A DNA stretch of 45,336 nucleotides from an uncultured Collinsella sp. GTDB lineage: Bacteria; Actinomycetota; Coriobacteriia; Coriobacteriales; Coriobacteriaceae. The notes beneath the pieces are model-generated. The model was not told where the DNA came from. It ran no database searches and was given only the letters and a program-made list of their open reading frames with translations. Each line of letters opens with the position of its first letter. Position 1 is the stretch's first letter. Positions 1 through 7,295 of this stretch are shown here, piece by piece. The DNA is taken from contig CABUZK010000012.1 in NCBI GenBank assembly GCA_902496115.1, positions 1-45,336 on the forward strand. The letters are read 5' to 3'. The position numbers and the translations under genes are program-made.

Positions 1-962
1 CACGCGCCGTCCTTCTCGGCGAAGCCGCGCAGGGATCCGCCCTCCGCCGAAGCGCCGCCGCGCCTGACGTAGCGCTCGCCGGTCTCTAGCTCGCGGAACA
101 CCATGTCGAGCGGGCTCATGTAGCCCGGGTCGTCGCGGGCGTCGGCGAGCGAGAGCAGCGTGAGCAGCCCGTCGAGGTTTCGGTCGGCGGGCTCGCAGTG
201 CATGACGAGGTAGGCCGTGAGCGCGGTGTAGACCAGGCGCTCGGCCTTCTCCCAGTAGGGGTCTCCCTTGTGGTCTGCCTCGCCCTCGGTGTTGGCGACG
301 ATGCCGCGGGCGAAGCGGATGACGCCCGCCTCGTCGCGTATGTAGGCTATGGGGTTGAAGCGCATGGAGCGCGTGAAGTCGATGGTGTCGAACGCGCGGA
401 TCTCGTAGCCGAGCTCCGCCAGCGCGCCGCCCATCTCGCGGATGAGCGTGCCCTTCGGGTCGGTCACGAAGAAGCTTGCGTTGGCCTGCAGGAGGTTCGG
501 CTTGACGTAGTAGCGCGTCTTGCCGGTGCCGGGTCCTCCAACCACGAGCACGTTGTCGTTGGTGTCGGTGGAGAGGTCGAACCTGCGGCTCACGAGGCGG
601 ATGCGCGCGTTGTCGGTGAGGATGATGTTGTTGTCGGGGTCCTTGGCGTCGCCGAAGGGCGCGATGTCCTTACGTGTGGCCCACCTGGAGCTCCCGTGTT
701 CCTCGCCGTCGCGCCGGGCGCCTTTGGACCCCAGGGAGCGCGCCCAGGCGAGGAGCGCCGCGCACGTGCAGGCTGTCCCCGCGCACAGGGGAAGCGCCTC
801 CGTTGAGAATGCGCGTCCCGCGCGGAGAGCCGCCGGGATCGCCGCCATGGCGGCCTCCGGGTCAAGGATCGGGTTCGCGCCCGATGCCGCGAGGGCCGCG
901 GCCGCGAGGTCTCCCGCGGCGAACGCCGCCGCGGCCAGAGCGGCCGCCGCCTGCCACCTCAT
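1..962 (-). CDS. virD4: VirD4/TraG-type conjugative coupling protein (5' part, cut by window edge)
   Basis: Type IV coupling protein of a conjugative element. It would sit in the inner membrane and deliver the relaxase-DNA complex to the mating channel using ATP. The open frame starts at 962 with ATG and runs off the left edge. It begins with an Ala-rich hydrophobic N-terminus, then SSRWATRKDIAPF, typical of the CD1115-type VirD4 family. The Walker A motif VVGGPGTGKTRYYVKPNLLQ follows near residues 141-160, then FFVTDPKGTL. The start codon overlaps the stop of the upstream pcfB-like gene (ATGA), so the two are probably translationally coupled. The C-terminal part with Walker B lies outside the window. 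Family assignment is secure; the exact element type is inferred. Confidence 0.92.
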   Translation of the reverse strand, partial: MRWQAAAALAAAAFAAGDLAAAALAASGANPILDPEAAMAAIPAALRAGRAFSTEALPLCAGTACTCAALLAWARSLGSKGARRDGEEHGSSRWATRKDIAPFGDAKDPDNNIILTDNARIRLVSRRFDLSTDTNDNVLVVGGPGTGKTRYYVKPNLLQANASFFVTDPKGTLIREMGGALAELGYEIRAFDTIDFTRSMRFNPIAYIRDEAGVIRFARGIVANTEGEADHKGDPYWEKAERLVYTALTAYLVMHCEPADRNLDGLLTLLSLADARDDPGYMSPLDMVFRELETGERYVRRGGASAEGGSLRGFAEKDGA

Positions 963-1510
963 CTCTCGGGCCCCTCGATATGTCGCGGGCCGCGGTCCCG
1001 GCTGAGGCCCTGGCTATGGGCCCTCGACGCCTCGCGCGCACGCTCGGCGCGCTCGGTCAGCCGCTCGGGCGCCTGGCGCCTCTCGGCTATCTCGGAGAGC
1101 CGCTCCCTTGCGTGCTCGGCGGCCTTTCCCGTCTCTTGCTCGAGCTGGCGGAAGGCCTCGTCGACCTCGGGCGCGTCCTCCACCTTGAAGAGCAGCCAGT
1201 CGCGGCCCTCGCCGGGGATGATGTGGTGCTCGACCGACGCGGCGCGCAGCTTGTCGGAGACGACCTCCTTGATCGTCGCGTACTCGGGAAGCCCCGAGAG
1301 CTCCTCGAGGCTGAGCTTCGCGTAGGTCGGCGCGCCCTCGGCCGCGATGGCCTCGGCGCGCCCGCCGGCGATGGCCCCGCGGATTCCCGCGAGGCGCTCG
1401 GAGAGCTCCCTCGCGCTGCGCGCCATTGCCTCGGCGCCGGCCTCCTGGCCGATTCTCAGCATCCAGTCGAGCAGCTTGCCGCCCGCCTCGTCTCCGTAGT
1501 CGCTCGCCAT
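959..1510 (-). CDS. PcfB-family (DUF3801) mobilization accessory protein
   Basis: A 183-residue protein resembling PcfB/DUF3801, which in enterococcal pheromone plasmids works with the coupling protein and relaxase in DNA transfer. The N-terminus (MASDYGDEAGGKLLDWMLRI) is followed by the typical segment KLSLEELSGLPEYATIK and by a block around LLFKVEDAPEVDEAFRQL. The C-terminal third is charged and likely helical. The start at 1510 has a GGGAGG ribosome-binding site. Its stop overlaps the virD4 start by four bases (ATGA), the usual pcfB-virD4 arrangement. Function is inferred from family and neighbour. Confidence 0.8.
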   Translation of the reverse strand: MASDYGDEAGGKLLDWMLRIGQEAGAEAMARSARELSERLAGIRGAIAGGRAEAIAAEGAPTYAKLSLEELSGLPEYATIKEVVSDKLRAASVEHHIIPGEGRDWLLFKVEDAPEVDEAFRQLEQETGKAAEHARERLSEIAERRQAPERLTERAERAREASRAHSQGLSRDRGPRHIEGPER

Positions 1511-1535
1511 CCCGCGCCTCCCTTCCAGTCGAGAT

Positions 1536-1559
1536 GAAAAAGGGGCGCCTTCGCGCCCC
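1536..1559 (-). terminator. Rho-independent terminator, minus strand
   Basis: The inverted repeat GGGGCGC / GCGCCCC (1542-1548 and 1553-1559, 4-nt loop) is followed on the minus strand by a T-run. It lies between the unknown gene ending at 1568 and the pcfB-like gene starting at 1510, so it may attenuate transfer-gene expression. Confidence 0.7.
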
Positions 1560-1567
1560 GGTCGTCC

Positions 1568-2101
1568 CTATTCGGCCCCGACGGCCCTCTCGCGCGCCAT
1601 TGGGGCGCGGGCTTCCTGCCCGGCGTGCGCGCGGCTCGCCTCGCGGGCGGACGCGGCGCGCTGCGCCAGCGGCTCGGGCGCCTTCTCATGCAGATGGGCC
1701 CACTCGCCGCTGCGGCACTGCTCCGGCGTCGCCTCGCACATGTCGCGCATGGCGCGCTCGAACCGCTCGGGCTCCTGGGCGATGGCGCCGAAGCTCCAGC
1801 TCTCGAAGCCGGTCCACGCGTCGCCGTCGCGCTTGAGCGTCCACCACTCGTCGCCGCCGTTCACCTGCTGGATGAACGCGAGGTCGCGGTAGCAGAACCC
1901 CTGGCGTATGGCCCAGTTGCCCGAGCCGAGCGCCTCGCGGAGCCTGTCGACGCTGTCCGTGCGGGAGAACTCGTAGGGGTACTCCTCGAGGAACGGGTCG
2001 TCCTGCCAGTCGAAGCCGCCGACCTTGAGCCAGCCGTTCTCCTGGCACTTCTCCACGAGCCCGTCGTGCTCGCGGCCGGTTATCCTCTCGAAGCCGTCCA
2101 T
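1568..2101 (-). CDS. Conserved element protein of unknown function
   Basis: A 177-residue protein I do not recognise by family. The start at 2101 (MDGFERITGRE) is chosen because AAAGGCGG lies about 7 nt upstream; the longer in-frame extension reads like non-coding sequence. The N-terminal 120 residues are acidic and aromatic (DDPFLEEYPYEFSR, NGGDEWWTLKRDGDAWTGFE) and suggest a compact domain. The last 40 residues are Ala/Arg/Glu-rich. It lies between the helicase-loader gene and the transfer genes of the element, so an element housekeeping or anti-host-defence role is possible. Nothing in the sequence proves this. Confidence 0.7.
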   Translation of the reverse strand: MDGFERITGREHDGLVEKCQENGWLKVGGFDWQDDPFLEEYPYEFSRTDSVDRLREALGSGNWAIRQGFCYRDLAFIQQVNGGDEWWTLKRDGDAWTGFESWSFGAIAQEPERFERAMRDMCEATPEQCRSGEWAHLHEKAPEPLAQRAASAREASRAHAGQEARAPMARERAVGAE

Positions 2102-2249
2102 GGACCATCCGCCTTTCGTTTGTTGCTTGGCGGGCGGCGTCCTCGCGATGGGGGCACGGTGCGAGTCGGAGCAGGCGTGCGTGCTGGCGCGCCGACGCCG
2201 CCCAAGACGTGTATAGCGATTTCGATTGAGGTAACGGTCGGGGACGCCC

Positions 2250-2299
2250 GCGATGGGTCGAGCTGGGTCGAGCCGTCCGCGCCTCCACGGGAAGCGCAC
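2250..2299. repeat. Element-internal repeat, copy 1 (GGGTCGAG tandem motif)
   Basis: GGGTCGAGCTGGGTCGAGC at 2255-2273 is a tandem 10-bp repeat. It recurs at 4294-4312 and, more degenerately, near 5514. Each copy lies 120-190 bp upstream of a minus-strand gene start, as expected for an operator or promoter-associated element. This first copy also shares flanking bases with the second (TCGATTG about 30 bp before it). No clear -35/-10 pair was identified. Confidence 0.45.
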
Positions 2300-2302
2300 A
2301 AG

Positions 2303-3091
2303 CTAGCCGCGCCGGCGCCTGTCCCTTCCGCCCAGGTAGACGGGCCTGCAGGTCTGGGAGATCCTGCTCGCGATCGCCTCTGCCGTGACGCGCTCGCCGC
2401 GCCTCGCGAGCCTGTCCGCAAGCGCGCCGGGCGCGTAGTTCGACGTGACGATGGTCGGGCGCATGTCCTCGTAGCGCGTGTCGAGCACGCTGAACACGGT
2501 GCCGACGGACCATTCCGTCGCGTCCTCCTTGCCGAGGTCGTCGAGCACGAGGACGTCGCACTTGGCGTACCGCGCGACGGCGGCCTCGGTGCCGCCCTCG
2601 TCGAAAGTCGCCTTCACGCGCTCGAGCATGCCCTTGGCCGTCGTGAAGGCGACGTCGTAGCCGGCCTCGGCGAACAGCCTGGCCATGGCGGAGGCGGCGT
2701 GCGTCTTGCCGGCGCCGACGCCCCCGTGTATGTAGAGCCCGGCGCCCCCGTTGCCCGCGAACGAGGCGATGTACTCGGCGAACTCGGGGCGGTCGGCCTC
2801 GGCAGCCCAGTAGCGCCTGGGGATGCCCGCGCGCGAGAGCGCCCTCTCCCGGCGGGACGCCTCCTCCTTGGCGGCGAGGGCCGCGCGCCTTCGCGCCTCG
2901 GCCTCCCGCTCGCTGGCTGCGCCCTCGCACGGGCAGGGGGCGGCGGAGACCCAGGCGACCCTGCCCGCCAGCGCCGCGCCGAGCGGTTCGAGGGCGGCGC
3001 CGCAGTGCGGGCACGCCCTCGGCTCCGGCTCGTCGAAGGAGAGCCCGGCCGCCCGGGCCTGCTCCAGGGTGATGAGTCCCGCTCGGTCCAT
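2303..3091 (-). CDS. DnaC/IstB-like helicase loader with N-terminal zinc finger
   Basis: A 262-residue AAA+ ATPase that probably loads the replicative helicase during replication of the element. A Cys4 cluster (CPHC at 27-30, CPC at 53-55) forms an N-terminal zinc-finger-like domain. A basic linker follows, then Walker A GGVGAGKT (123-130) and Walker B DVLVLDDLG (179-187). The sensor-like segment TIVTSNY and the arginine-finger region SRISQTCRPV are also present. The start at 3091 is preceded by GGAAGGGG; an upstream in-frame ATG would overlap the preceding gene. It follows the winged-helix gene by 14 bp, a typical initiator-loader pair. Confidence 0.85.
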   Translation of the reverse strand: MDRAGLITLEQARAAGLSFDEPEPRACPHCGAALEPLGAALAGRVAWVSAAPCPCEGAASEREAEARRRAALAAKEEASRRERALSRAGIPRRYWAAEADRPEFAEYIASFAGNGGAGLYIHGGVGAGKTHAASAMARLFAEAGYDVAFTTAKGMLERVKATFDEGGTEAAVARYAKCDVLVLDDLGKEDATEWSVGTVFSVLDTRYEDMRPTIVTSNYAPGALADRLARRGERVTAEAIASRISQTCRPVYLGGRDRRRRG

Positions 3092-3105
3092 CGGGCGCCC
3101 CTTCC

Positions 3106-3621
3106 TTATCTTCTGAAGTCCTTGTTGTCCCTTTTGCTTATTGGGTGGCATATCGTCAGGGGTTTCCCTGTCATCTCGTCAGGGGTTCGGGCTGCGAACC
3201 ATGACGGTTCGTCACCCTTGTTCGCGGCGAACCCTGTCATTTCGTCACTCTTTCGCGTCCGGAACCCTGACGAATCGTCAGGGGTTGCCAGCGCTCCGGG
3301 CGGCAGCCTCTCGCGCACGATGCGGTACCGCTTGGTGGCGTGCCCGCGCGCCGGGGCGTGCATGCCGCATTCCTCGATGAGGCCCCTGTCGAGCAGGTCG
3401 CGGATGGCGCGGTGGACGCTGCGCTCCTGCACGTTGAGGAATCGGGCCAGGCCGCCCTTGCTCTCGAAGTAGCCGCACCCGGCGTCGCAGAAGCCGAAGA
3501 TGCGAGCGTAGACGAGCAGGGGAAGGCCGGAGAGGCCCAGGTCCGCCATCATGAAGTGCCGTACCGTCGTGAACTCGCGCGGGGAGGGGCCGTCGCGCCC
3601 CTTCGGGCCTGTGGCCGCCAT
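3106..3621 (-). CDS. Winged-helix replication-initiator-like protein with four 11-residue repeats
   Basis: A 171-residue protein. The first 110 residues carry a winged-helix fold signature: a helix around LSGLPLLVYARIFGF, then GLARFLNVQERSVHRAIRDL and a wing GLIEEC. This resembles the N-terminal DNA-binding domain of RepA-type initiators or replisome organisers. The C-terminus consists of four imperfect 11-residue units with a core like DEMTGF. They are encoded by a 33-bp tandem DNA repeat that could also act as iterons. The start at 3621 has AGAAGGGG upstream. Its position just before the DnaC-like gene supports a replication role. The exact family is uncertain. Confidence 0.7.
   Translation of the reverse strand: MAATGPKGRDGPSPREFTTVRHFMMADLGLSGLPLLVYARIFGFCDAGCGYFESKGGLARFLNVQERSVHRAIRDLLDRGLIEECGMHAPARGHATKRYRIVRERLPPGALATPDDSSGFRTRKSDEMTGFAANKGDEPSWFAARTPDEMTGKPLTICHPISKRDNKDFRR
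3163..3280. repeat. 33-bp tandem repeat, four units, inside the initiator-like gene
   Basis: Nineteen-base cores of the form GAACCCTGACGAATCGTCA start at 3163, 3196, 3229 and 3262, an exact 33-bp period. The core contains the near-palindrome TGACGAATCGTCA. Because 33 bp is 11 codons, the frame is kept and the protein shows the matching repeat. The unit length and palindromic core resemble iterons. Confidence 0.8.
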
Positions 3622-3626
3622 CGGCG

Positions 3627-3875
3627 CTAGCCCCTTCTGGGCGAGCCGACGATGCTGTTCCGCTCGACCCATGCGACGAGCTCGTCGTGCAGCACGATGC
3701 CGTCGCGCGTCTTGCCGCCGATGTAGCGGATCGGGAACGGGTCGTCGGGGTCCTTGGCGAGCCGGTACATGGCGTCGCGGCTGATGCGCAGCATCGCGCA
3801 CGCCTCGTCGGCGCCGAATATCGCGTTGGTCGATGCGATGAGCCTCACCTGGCTCCTGCTAATGCTCTTGGTCAT
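3627..3875 (-). CDS. Small helix-turn-helix protein (excisionase/AlpA-like)
   Basis: An 82-residue protein with a MerR-like/HTH_17 DNA-binding domain. The segment ADEACAMLRISRDAMYRLAK is the helix-turn-helix, followed by the wing PFPIRYIGGKTRDGIVLHDE and a closing helix. Such proteins act as recombination directionality factors or as regulators of mobile elements. The start at 3875 has GGAG upstream, and the stop lies only five bases from the next start at 3621. No integrase is visible in the window, so an excisionase role is inferred from family and context. Confidence 0.75.
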   Translation of the reverse strand: MTKSISRSQVRLIASTNAIFGADEACAMLRISRDAMYRLAKDPDDPFPIRYIGGKTRDGIVLHDELVAWVERNSIVGSPRRG

Positions 3876-3953
3876 GGTCGTCCTCGAGCTCCTTTCGTCT
3901 CGAGGCTCCCTCGCGTGCCCGGCCGCGGGCGGCTCCTGGGGTGGTCGCCGCCG

Positions 3954-4172
3954 TCATTTTCTCCCGCTCCTCGACTCGATGTAGGCGTCCACTGACGCCC
4001 TCGACACCAGGAGCTTCCTTCCGAGCCTGTACGAGTCGATCTCTCCCGACCAGATGAGGTCGTATGCCTTGTTTCGGCTTGCCCTCATGTACTCCTGCAT
4101 CTCGATCACCGTCATCCATTCGTCGCGATCTTGGTTGCCCTCGGGCGCGGCGCATTCGGCTGTGCGTGCCAT
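3954..4172 (-). CDS. Excisionase-family helix-turn-helix DNA-binding protein
   Basis: A 72-residue protein. After a short polar N-terminus it shows WMTVIEMQEYMRASRNKAYD, the classic excisionase HTH, and then LIWSGEIDSYRLGRKLLVSR, where the wing carries the usual RxGRxLLV pattern. The start at 4172 is chosen for its GGAGGA ribosome-binding site five bases upstream. It is the first gene of the minus-strand run and may regulate it or assist excision. The 78 bp between it and the next HTH gene contain nothing recognised. Confidence 0.8.
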   Translation of the reverse strand: MARTAECAAPEGNQDRDEWMTVIEMQEYMRASRNKAYDLIWSGEIDSYRLGRKLLVSRASVDAYIESRSGRK

Positions 4173-4293
4173 GGTTCCTCCAATCTTCCCGTGCGGCACC
4201 GCGCGAGGACACCGCACGACACCGTGTGCCTTTTCGTCTGCGCGACGATTGAACCGCCTGATGTCGATTGGTGAGCACGGCAGGAGCGGAGAC

Positions 4294-4391
4294 GGGTCGA
4301 GGTGGGTCGAGCTGGTCGTGCCTTCACGAAACGGCCATGAGCCGCGTGCCTTAGCTCGCAGCTATGTCCCTGAAAAGTAAAAGGCGCCCAT
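4294..4391. repeat. Element-internal repeat, copy 2 (about 97 bp)
   Basis: This copy starts with GGGTCGAGGTGGGTCGAGC and ends in AAAAGGCGCCCA. It aligns over its whole length with 5514-5612 at roughly 70% identity by eye. It lies directly upstream of the excisionase-like gene starting at 4172. The copy at 5514 contains a strong hairpin that is degenerate here. Confidence 0.6.
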
Positions 4392-4401
4392 GCGGGCGCC
4401 T
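4376..4401 (-). terminator. Rho-independent terminator, minus strand
   Basis: AGGCGCCC (4382-4389) pairs with GGGCGCCT (4394-4401) across a 4-nt loop. On the minus strand it is followed by a T-rich tail (TTTACTTTTC). It would stop transcription entering the element from the right. Confidence 0.65.
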
Positions 4402-4737
4402 GCCTAGTAGCTGGAGTTGTTCGGTTGTGGTCGGAATGCTCGTCTTCCGCGGTGCTGTCGTCCGGGGTCCGGCATCTGTCGTTCGCCTCTTCTGTCGTGT
4501 TTGATGTTGCGTGTTCTGCGAGCGACCTTGCGCGGGCCTGCCGGCCCGTTGCCCCAGGTGCACCCTGATAAATGGTACCCACCCGTTGGGACACGGACAT
4601 TGCGGGAGGGCTGTTTGGGCAAGCTAGGATGGATGAGCGGCGGGATTCTAAATGCAATAATTCGAGCTAAAGGGCCTTGTACTCTCTTTTGTAAAACGCG
4701 AGGGTGCAATAAACTCGACGATCCCCCTGAACCTTTT
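4402..4737. other. Intergenic stretch with no recognised gene
   Basis: Open frames here are short, lack ribosome-binding sites and have unbalanced composition. No RNA gene or transposon end was recognised. Confidence 0.5.
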
Positions 4738-4828
4738 CTGAACGAATCAGCTCTTAGGCGGTATGACGCGACACGCATCGGTAGTGCTCGGACTGGGTTA
4801 GTCATCGAGTGGATATAGAACATACGTT
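4738..4828. repeat. Interspersed repeat D, diverged copy
   Basis: This matches 26812-26893 at roughly three quarters of positions. It includes the shared block GACGCGACACGCATCG and ends in a diverged form (GAGTGGATATAG) of the recurring GAGTGGGAGTAG signature. Likely non-coding. Confidence 0.65.
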
Positions 4829-4910
4829 CTGTATAACGTTATAGCACCAGGTGGCAGGCGCAGTTTCAATCGAAGCTACGCCTGCTGCTATATATGGGTT
4901 GATGGTGGTA

Positions 4911-5330
4911 TCAATGACCGCGATGCTTCTGTTTGCGCTTCAGTTTTCGCTGCTCGAAGCGCGCCTCCGCCTCATCCGCGCGACGCTGGCTTCTTGCTTG
5001 AGCCGATTCCCGCTTCATCGTCTCCCGCTGATTCGCGAGCGCCTGCTGCGCCTTGGTGCTCATCGCCGGCTGCTTGAGGGCTTTCGCCGCCTCGCGGGCG
5101 CGTCGCTTGGGGTTCTTCGCGGGCTTGCTCGCCTCGGTCGAATCGTGACCGAAGAACGAGAGCTTCGCCCATTTGCCGACAACGAATCGCAGGATCTCCT
5201 CATTGGACGGTTCTGCGCCGAAGACGATGTGGGCGGCGCCGTATCTGCCGTCCTCGACATGCTCCGCCAGCCCGACCCAGAATTGGCCGTCGTGATATAC
5301 GGTCAGGGTGGACGACACGCTGATCTGCAT
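4911..5330 (-). CDS. yjdF: YjdF family protein (DUF2992)
   Basis: A 139-residue protein of the YjdF/DUF2992 family, small cytoplasmic proteins of unknown biochemistry whose genes are often controlled by the yjdF riboswitch, which responds to azaaromatic compounds. The family signature is clear: LTVYHDGQFWVGLAEHVEDG, then HIVFGAEPSNEEILRFV. The C-terminal half is a long basic Lys/Arg/Ala-rich helix ending in FEQRKLKRKQKHRGH. The start at 5330 has AGGAGG eight bases upstream; longer in-frame extensions run through the structured leader. A 3' fragment of a second copy occurs at 12194-12242 and a second leader at 11098-11243. Confidence 0.85.
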   Translation of the reverse strand: MQISVSSTLTVYHDGQFWVGLAEHVEDGRYGAAHIVFGAEPSNEEILRFVVGKWAKLSFFGHDSTEASKPAKNPKRRAREAAKALKQPAMSTKAQQALANQRETMKRESAQARSQRRADEAEARFEQRKLKRKQKHRGH

Positions 5331-5345
5331 GGCTGGTTCCTCCTT

Positions 5346-5465
5346 TATGTAGATGATCATGCAGAGAAGGGACAACCAAGGAGGCAGGTTACTGATGCGG
5401 ACTCCCGCACGCCCACGACTACCCGACGGGGACTGTGTTTTCATCTCTGGTGCCCGCATTGTAGC
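5346..5465 (-). promoter_or_regulatory. Candidate yjdF riboswitch leader
   Basis: The 120 nt before yjdF are structured and nearly repeated at 11111-11240. A closing helix ATGCGGGC / GCCCGCAT is perfect in the second copy and keeps pairing through a G-U here. Internal features GATGAAAA and GTCGGGTAGTC are conserved. Its position directly before a YjdF gene fits the known riboswitch class. The match to the published consensus was not computed. Confidence 0.6.
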
Positions 5466-5511
5466 ACGCGCGGATTCACGATGTTGATTGCCGGCGCCTA
5501 GACGGAGATGA

Positions 5512-5612
5512 AGGCGGTTCGATCTAGGTCAAGCCGGTCGCTCGTTCATGAAGCGGCCGATGGCCGCGTTCACGAACGAGCGACTGATTCCCTGAAGATA
5601 AAAGGCGCCCAC
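5512..5612. repeat. Element-internal repeat, copy 3, with strong hairpin
   Basis: This is related to 4294-4391. It contains a long imperfect hairpin: GTCGCTCGTTC (from 5537) pairs with GAACGAGCGAC (ending 5584), and GCGGCC / GGCCGC close the top. It ends in the shared AAAAGGCGCCCA. It lies about 185 bp upstream of yjdF on the minus strand. Confidence 0.6.
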
Positions 5613-5660
5613 GAGGACACCTACAGGCTATCTTCGAACTACTTGGTTTGGGGCAGACGG

Positions 5661-5722
5661 AGGAAAATAATAGGGCAGAATCGCTCTCACGATCCCGCCC
5701 CGCAAACCCGAGGGTTTCTAAC
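5661..5722 (-). ncRNA. Candidate abiF-associated small RNA, distal copy
   Basis: Read on the minus strand: a hairpin AAACCC-tcg-GGGTTT (5704-5717), then a second stem in which CCGCCC side bases 5695-5700 pair with GGGCAG 5673-5678 around an inner ATCG/CGAT stem, then a T-rich tail. Layout and key bases match the proximal copy at 5795-5856 (shared CTGCCCTATT before the tail). The tail makes it look like a self-terminating RNA. It lies downstream of abiF on the same strand. Confidence 0.6.
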
Positions 5723-5794
5723 TGGCTCCATTATTCCGGGCTTCTCAGTTCTGTCATTGACCCAGGTATCACCCGTCTCCTATAGCGAGTGAAT

Positions 5795-5856
5795 ATAAAA
5801 ATAGGGCAGAGTCGCTTGCGCAAGTCCGCCCCTAAAACCGTGAAGGTTTTGCTATC
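5795..5856 (-). ncRNA. Candidate abiF-associated small RNA, proximal copy
   Basis: It begins within about 15 bases of the abiF stop. On the minus strand: hairpin AAAACC-ttcac-GGTTTT (5834-5850), then stem GGGCGGA / TCTGCCC (5825-5831 with 5804-5810) enclosing the self-complementary CTTGCGCAAG, then a TATTTTTA tail. Bases differ from the distal copy while both stems stay paired, which supports a real RNA. Structured RNAs next to abiF genes are known (abiF RNA motif). Identity with that motif is inferred. Confidence 0.65.
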
Positions 5857-5862
5857 TGCAAG

Positions 5863-6825
5863 CTATTCTACCAACCCGAGCGATTCTGTCAACCTGCGAA
5901 GGAACTCGAGCGCGGAGCGAGCTGCGGCGTCGGGCCCCTTGTCGGGCAGCGCCTCGGTTTTGCCGTCGGCCCTGGCGAACATCTCGGCGAGCTCGGATGC
6001 GGCGCGCGAGCGCGAGGAGCCCTCGGGTACCAAGCCGGAGTGCGCCACGAGCACGGTCGCGACCTCCTGCATGGCCGTATTCCCCATCCACTTCCTCCTG
6101 GTCGCCTTGGGAATTCCCACGGCGGCGACCCTTCGGGAGACGCCGCTGGACGCCGAGCCCCGGGCGGCGCCCCTCTCGGCGAAGCAGTTGATCAGGCACG
6201 AGCCGTGCGCGGCGCAGTTGCGGACGGACTTCACGCGCTTGAGGTCGTAGTGGGAGGCCTCGAGGCGCCTGTCGCCCCATCGCCTGGCGCAGAAGCGCAC
6301 GAAGTCGATGAGGGTGCCGAACGAGGTGAGCTCAAGGAAGGCCCAGGCAGGCATGTCGCCGGAGTACTTCGCGTAGAGGCTCGAGCTGTAGGGGCTGCGG
6401 CCGCTCATCTTGAGCTCGCGCAGGCGGTACTCCCTGTTTGCAGTGGTAAGCGATGCCATGTAGTCGGCCACGATGGCGTAGCCGTCCTCTCCACGGTCCT
6501 CCATCTCGCGAAGCAGTGTCACCTTCTGGAAATGCTCGATGTCGAGCGTCATGCCGAGCAGGGCGTGGCGCAGCTCCTGGTCGAGCGCCGCGAGCAGGCG
6601 CAGCTGGCCGAAGTCGAGGTCTACGTAGCGGCCGTCGCGCGGGCCTCCCTCGTATTTCGAGAAGAGTTTGCGGTAGGATGCGAGCTTGAAGAAGTTGCAC
6701 TTGTCGCGCAGGTAGTCCGCGGCCTCTTCCTCGGAACACAGTTCGAAGGCTACGCCCTTCTGCTTGAGGTGCTCTATCTGCCGCTCGATCGTGAGGATCG
6801 GCTTCCTATCGTGGGGTTCGGCCAT
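5863..6825 (-). CDS. AbiF/AbiD-like Abi_2 family protein (HEPN RNase toxin)
   Basis: A 320-residue Abi_2 family protein, related to abortive-infection proteins AbiD and AbiF. It opens with the family pattern LTIERQIEHLKQKGVAF. Further family features are ADYLRDKCNFFKLASYRKLF and the middle segment AWAFLELTSFGTLIDFVRF. The HEPN ribonuclease motif is intact: VRNCAAH at 201-207, with R202 and H207. These proteins are thought to cleave RNA and halt growth during phage infection, restrained by an adjacent structured RNA; Cas13 has been linked to this lineage. The C-terminal 110 residues are a less conserved, Ala-rich extension. The start at 6825 has AGGAG upstream. Two RNA-like hairpin units follow directly on the same strand. 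Confidence 0.85.
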   Translation of the reverse strand: MAEPHDRKPILTIERQIEHLKQKGVAFELCSEEEAADYLRDKCNFFKLASYRKLFSKYEGGPRDGRYVDLDFGQLRLLAALDQELRHALLGMTLDIEHFQKVTLLREMEDRGEDGYAIVADYMASLTTANREYRLRELKMSGRSPYSSSLYAKYSGDMPAWAFLELTSFGTLIDFVRFCARRWGDRRLEASHYDLKRVKSVRNCAAHGSCLINCFAERGAARGSASSGVSRRVAAVGIPKATRRKWMGNTAMQEVATVLVAHSGLVPEGSSRSRAASELAEMFARADGKTEALPDKGPDAAARSALEFLRRLTESLGLVE

Positions 6826-6898
6826 GCTCGGTCTCCTGTCATTGATTTGAGAATCCTATTCTACCAGCATGTTTGCCCTGAATCCTGAAGGCCCGTTC

Positions 6899-7295
6899 GC
6901 CAACTCATAAGCAAGCCACCTGAGACTACTCACTTTGTTCACGAATGGCGAAGACCTGCGACCTGGGGTTTTGCAAATGGCGCGCAAGCCACCCGCGTTA
7001 ATTCACTTGCGATTGCAGCTGGCGGCTTGCGGGCAAAAGGGCGGTTGAGTTTCAAAACGGGCGTTTTCGGCGCCATCGAGCCTCCAAAGGCGACCCGCCG
7101 CGCACTTTGGGACAAAAACAAAAACTCAAAGCCCTGAGTTTGAAAAAAGTTTTTGAGGTTGTCCCAGCTTTTGTCCCCGAAGCCGACGAAACGCGACATC
7201 GCGTCATTCGGCGGCACGCGTTCCGTGTCGATGCCGAAAACTGGGTGTAACTGGAGTGACGGGACGGCAGAACCGCCGCCATCGAGTGGGAGTAG
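6899..7295. repeat. Interspersed repeat A, copy 1 (about 397 bp)
   Basis: This aligns end to end with 11651-12048. It contains a conserved hairpin: outer arms GGGACAA (7109-7115) and TTGTCCC (7159-7165), and inner AAACTCA / TGAGTTT with a variable loop. It ends in GAGTGGGAGTAG at 7284-7295. No intact protein is encoded. It separates the abiF unit from the mef-msr unit. Confidence 0.8.

Noticed and set aside
3163..3280. CRISPR-like array
   Set aside because: The repeats are contiguous 33-bp units within a coding frame, with no unique spacers and no cas genes.
5508..5792. Plus-strand open frame of 94 codons next to abiF
   Set aside because: It covers a large hairpin and one of the RNA units on the opposite strand, and has no ribosome-binding site or recognisable sequence.
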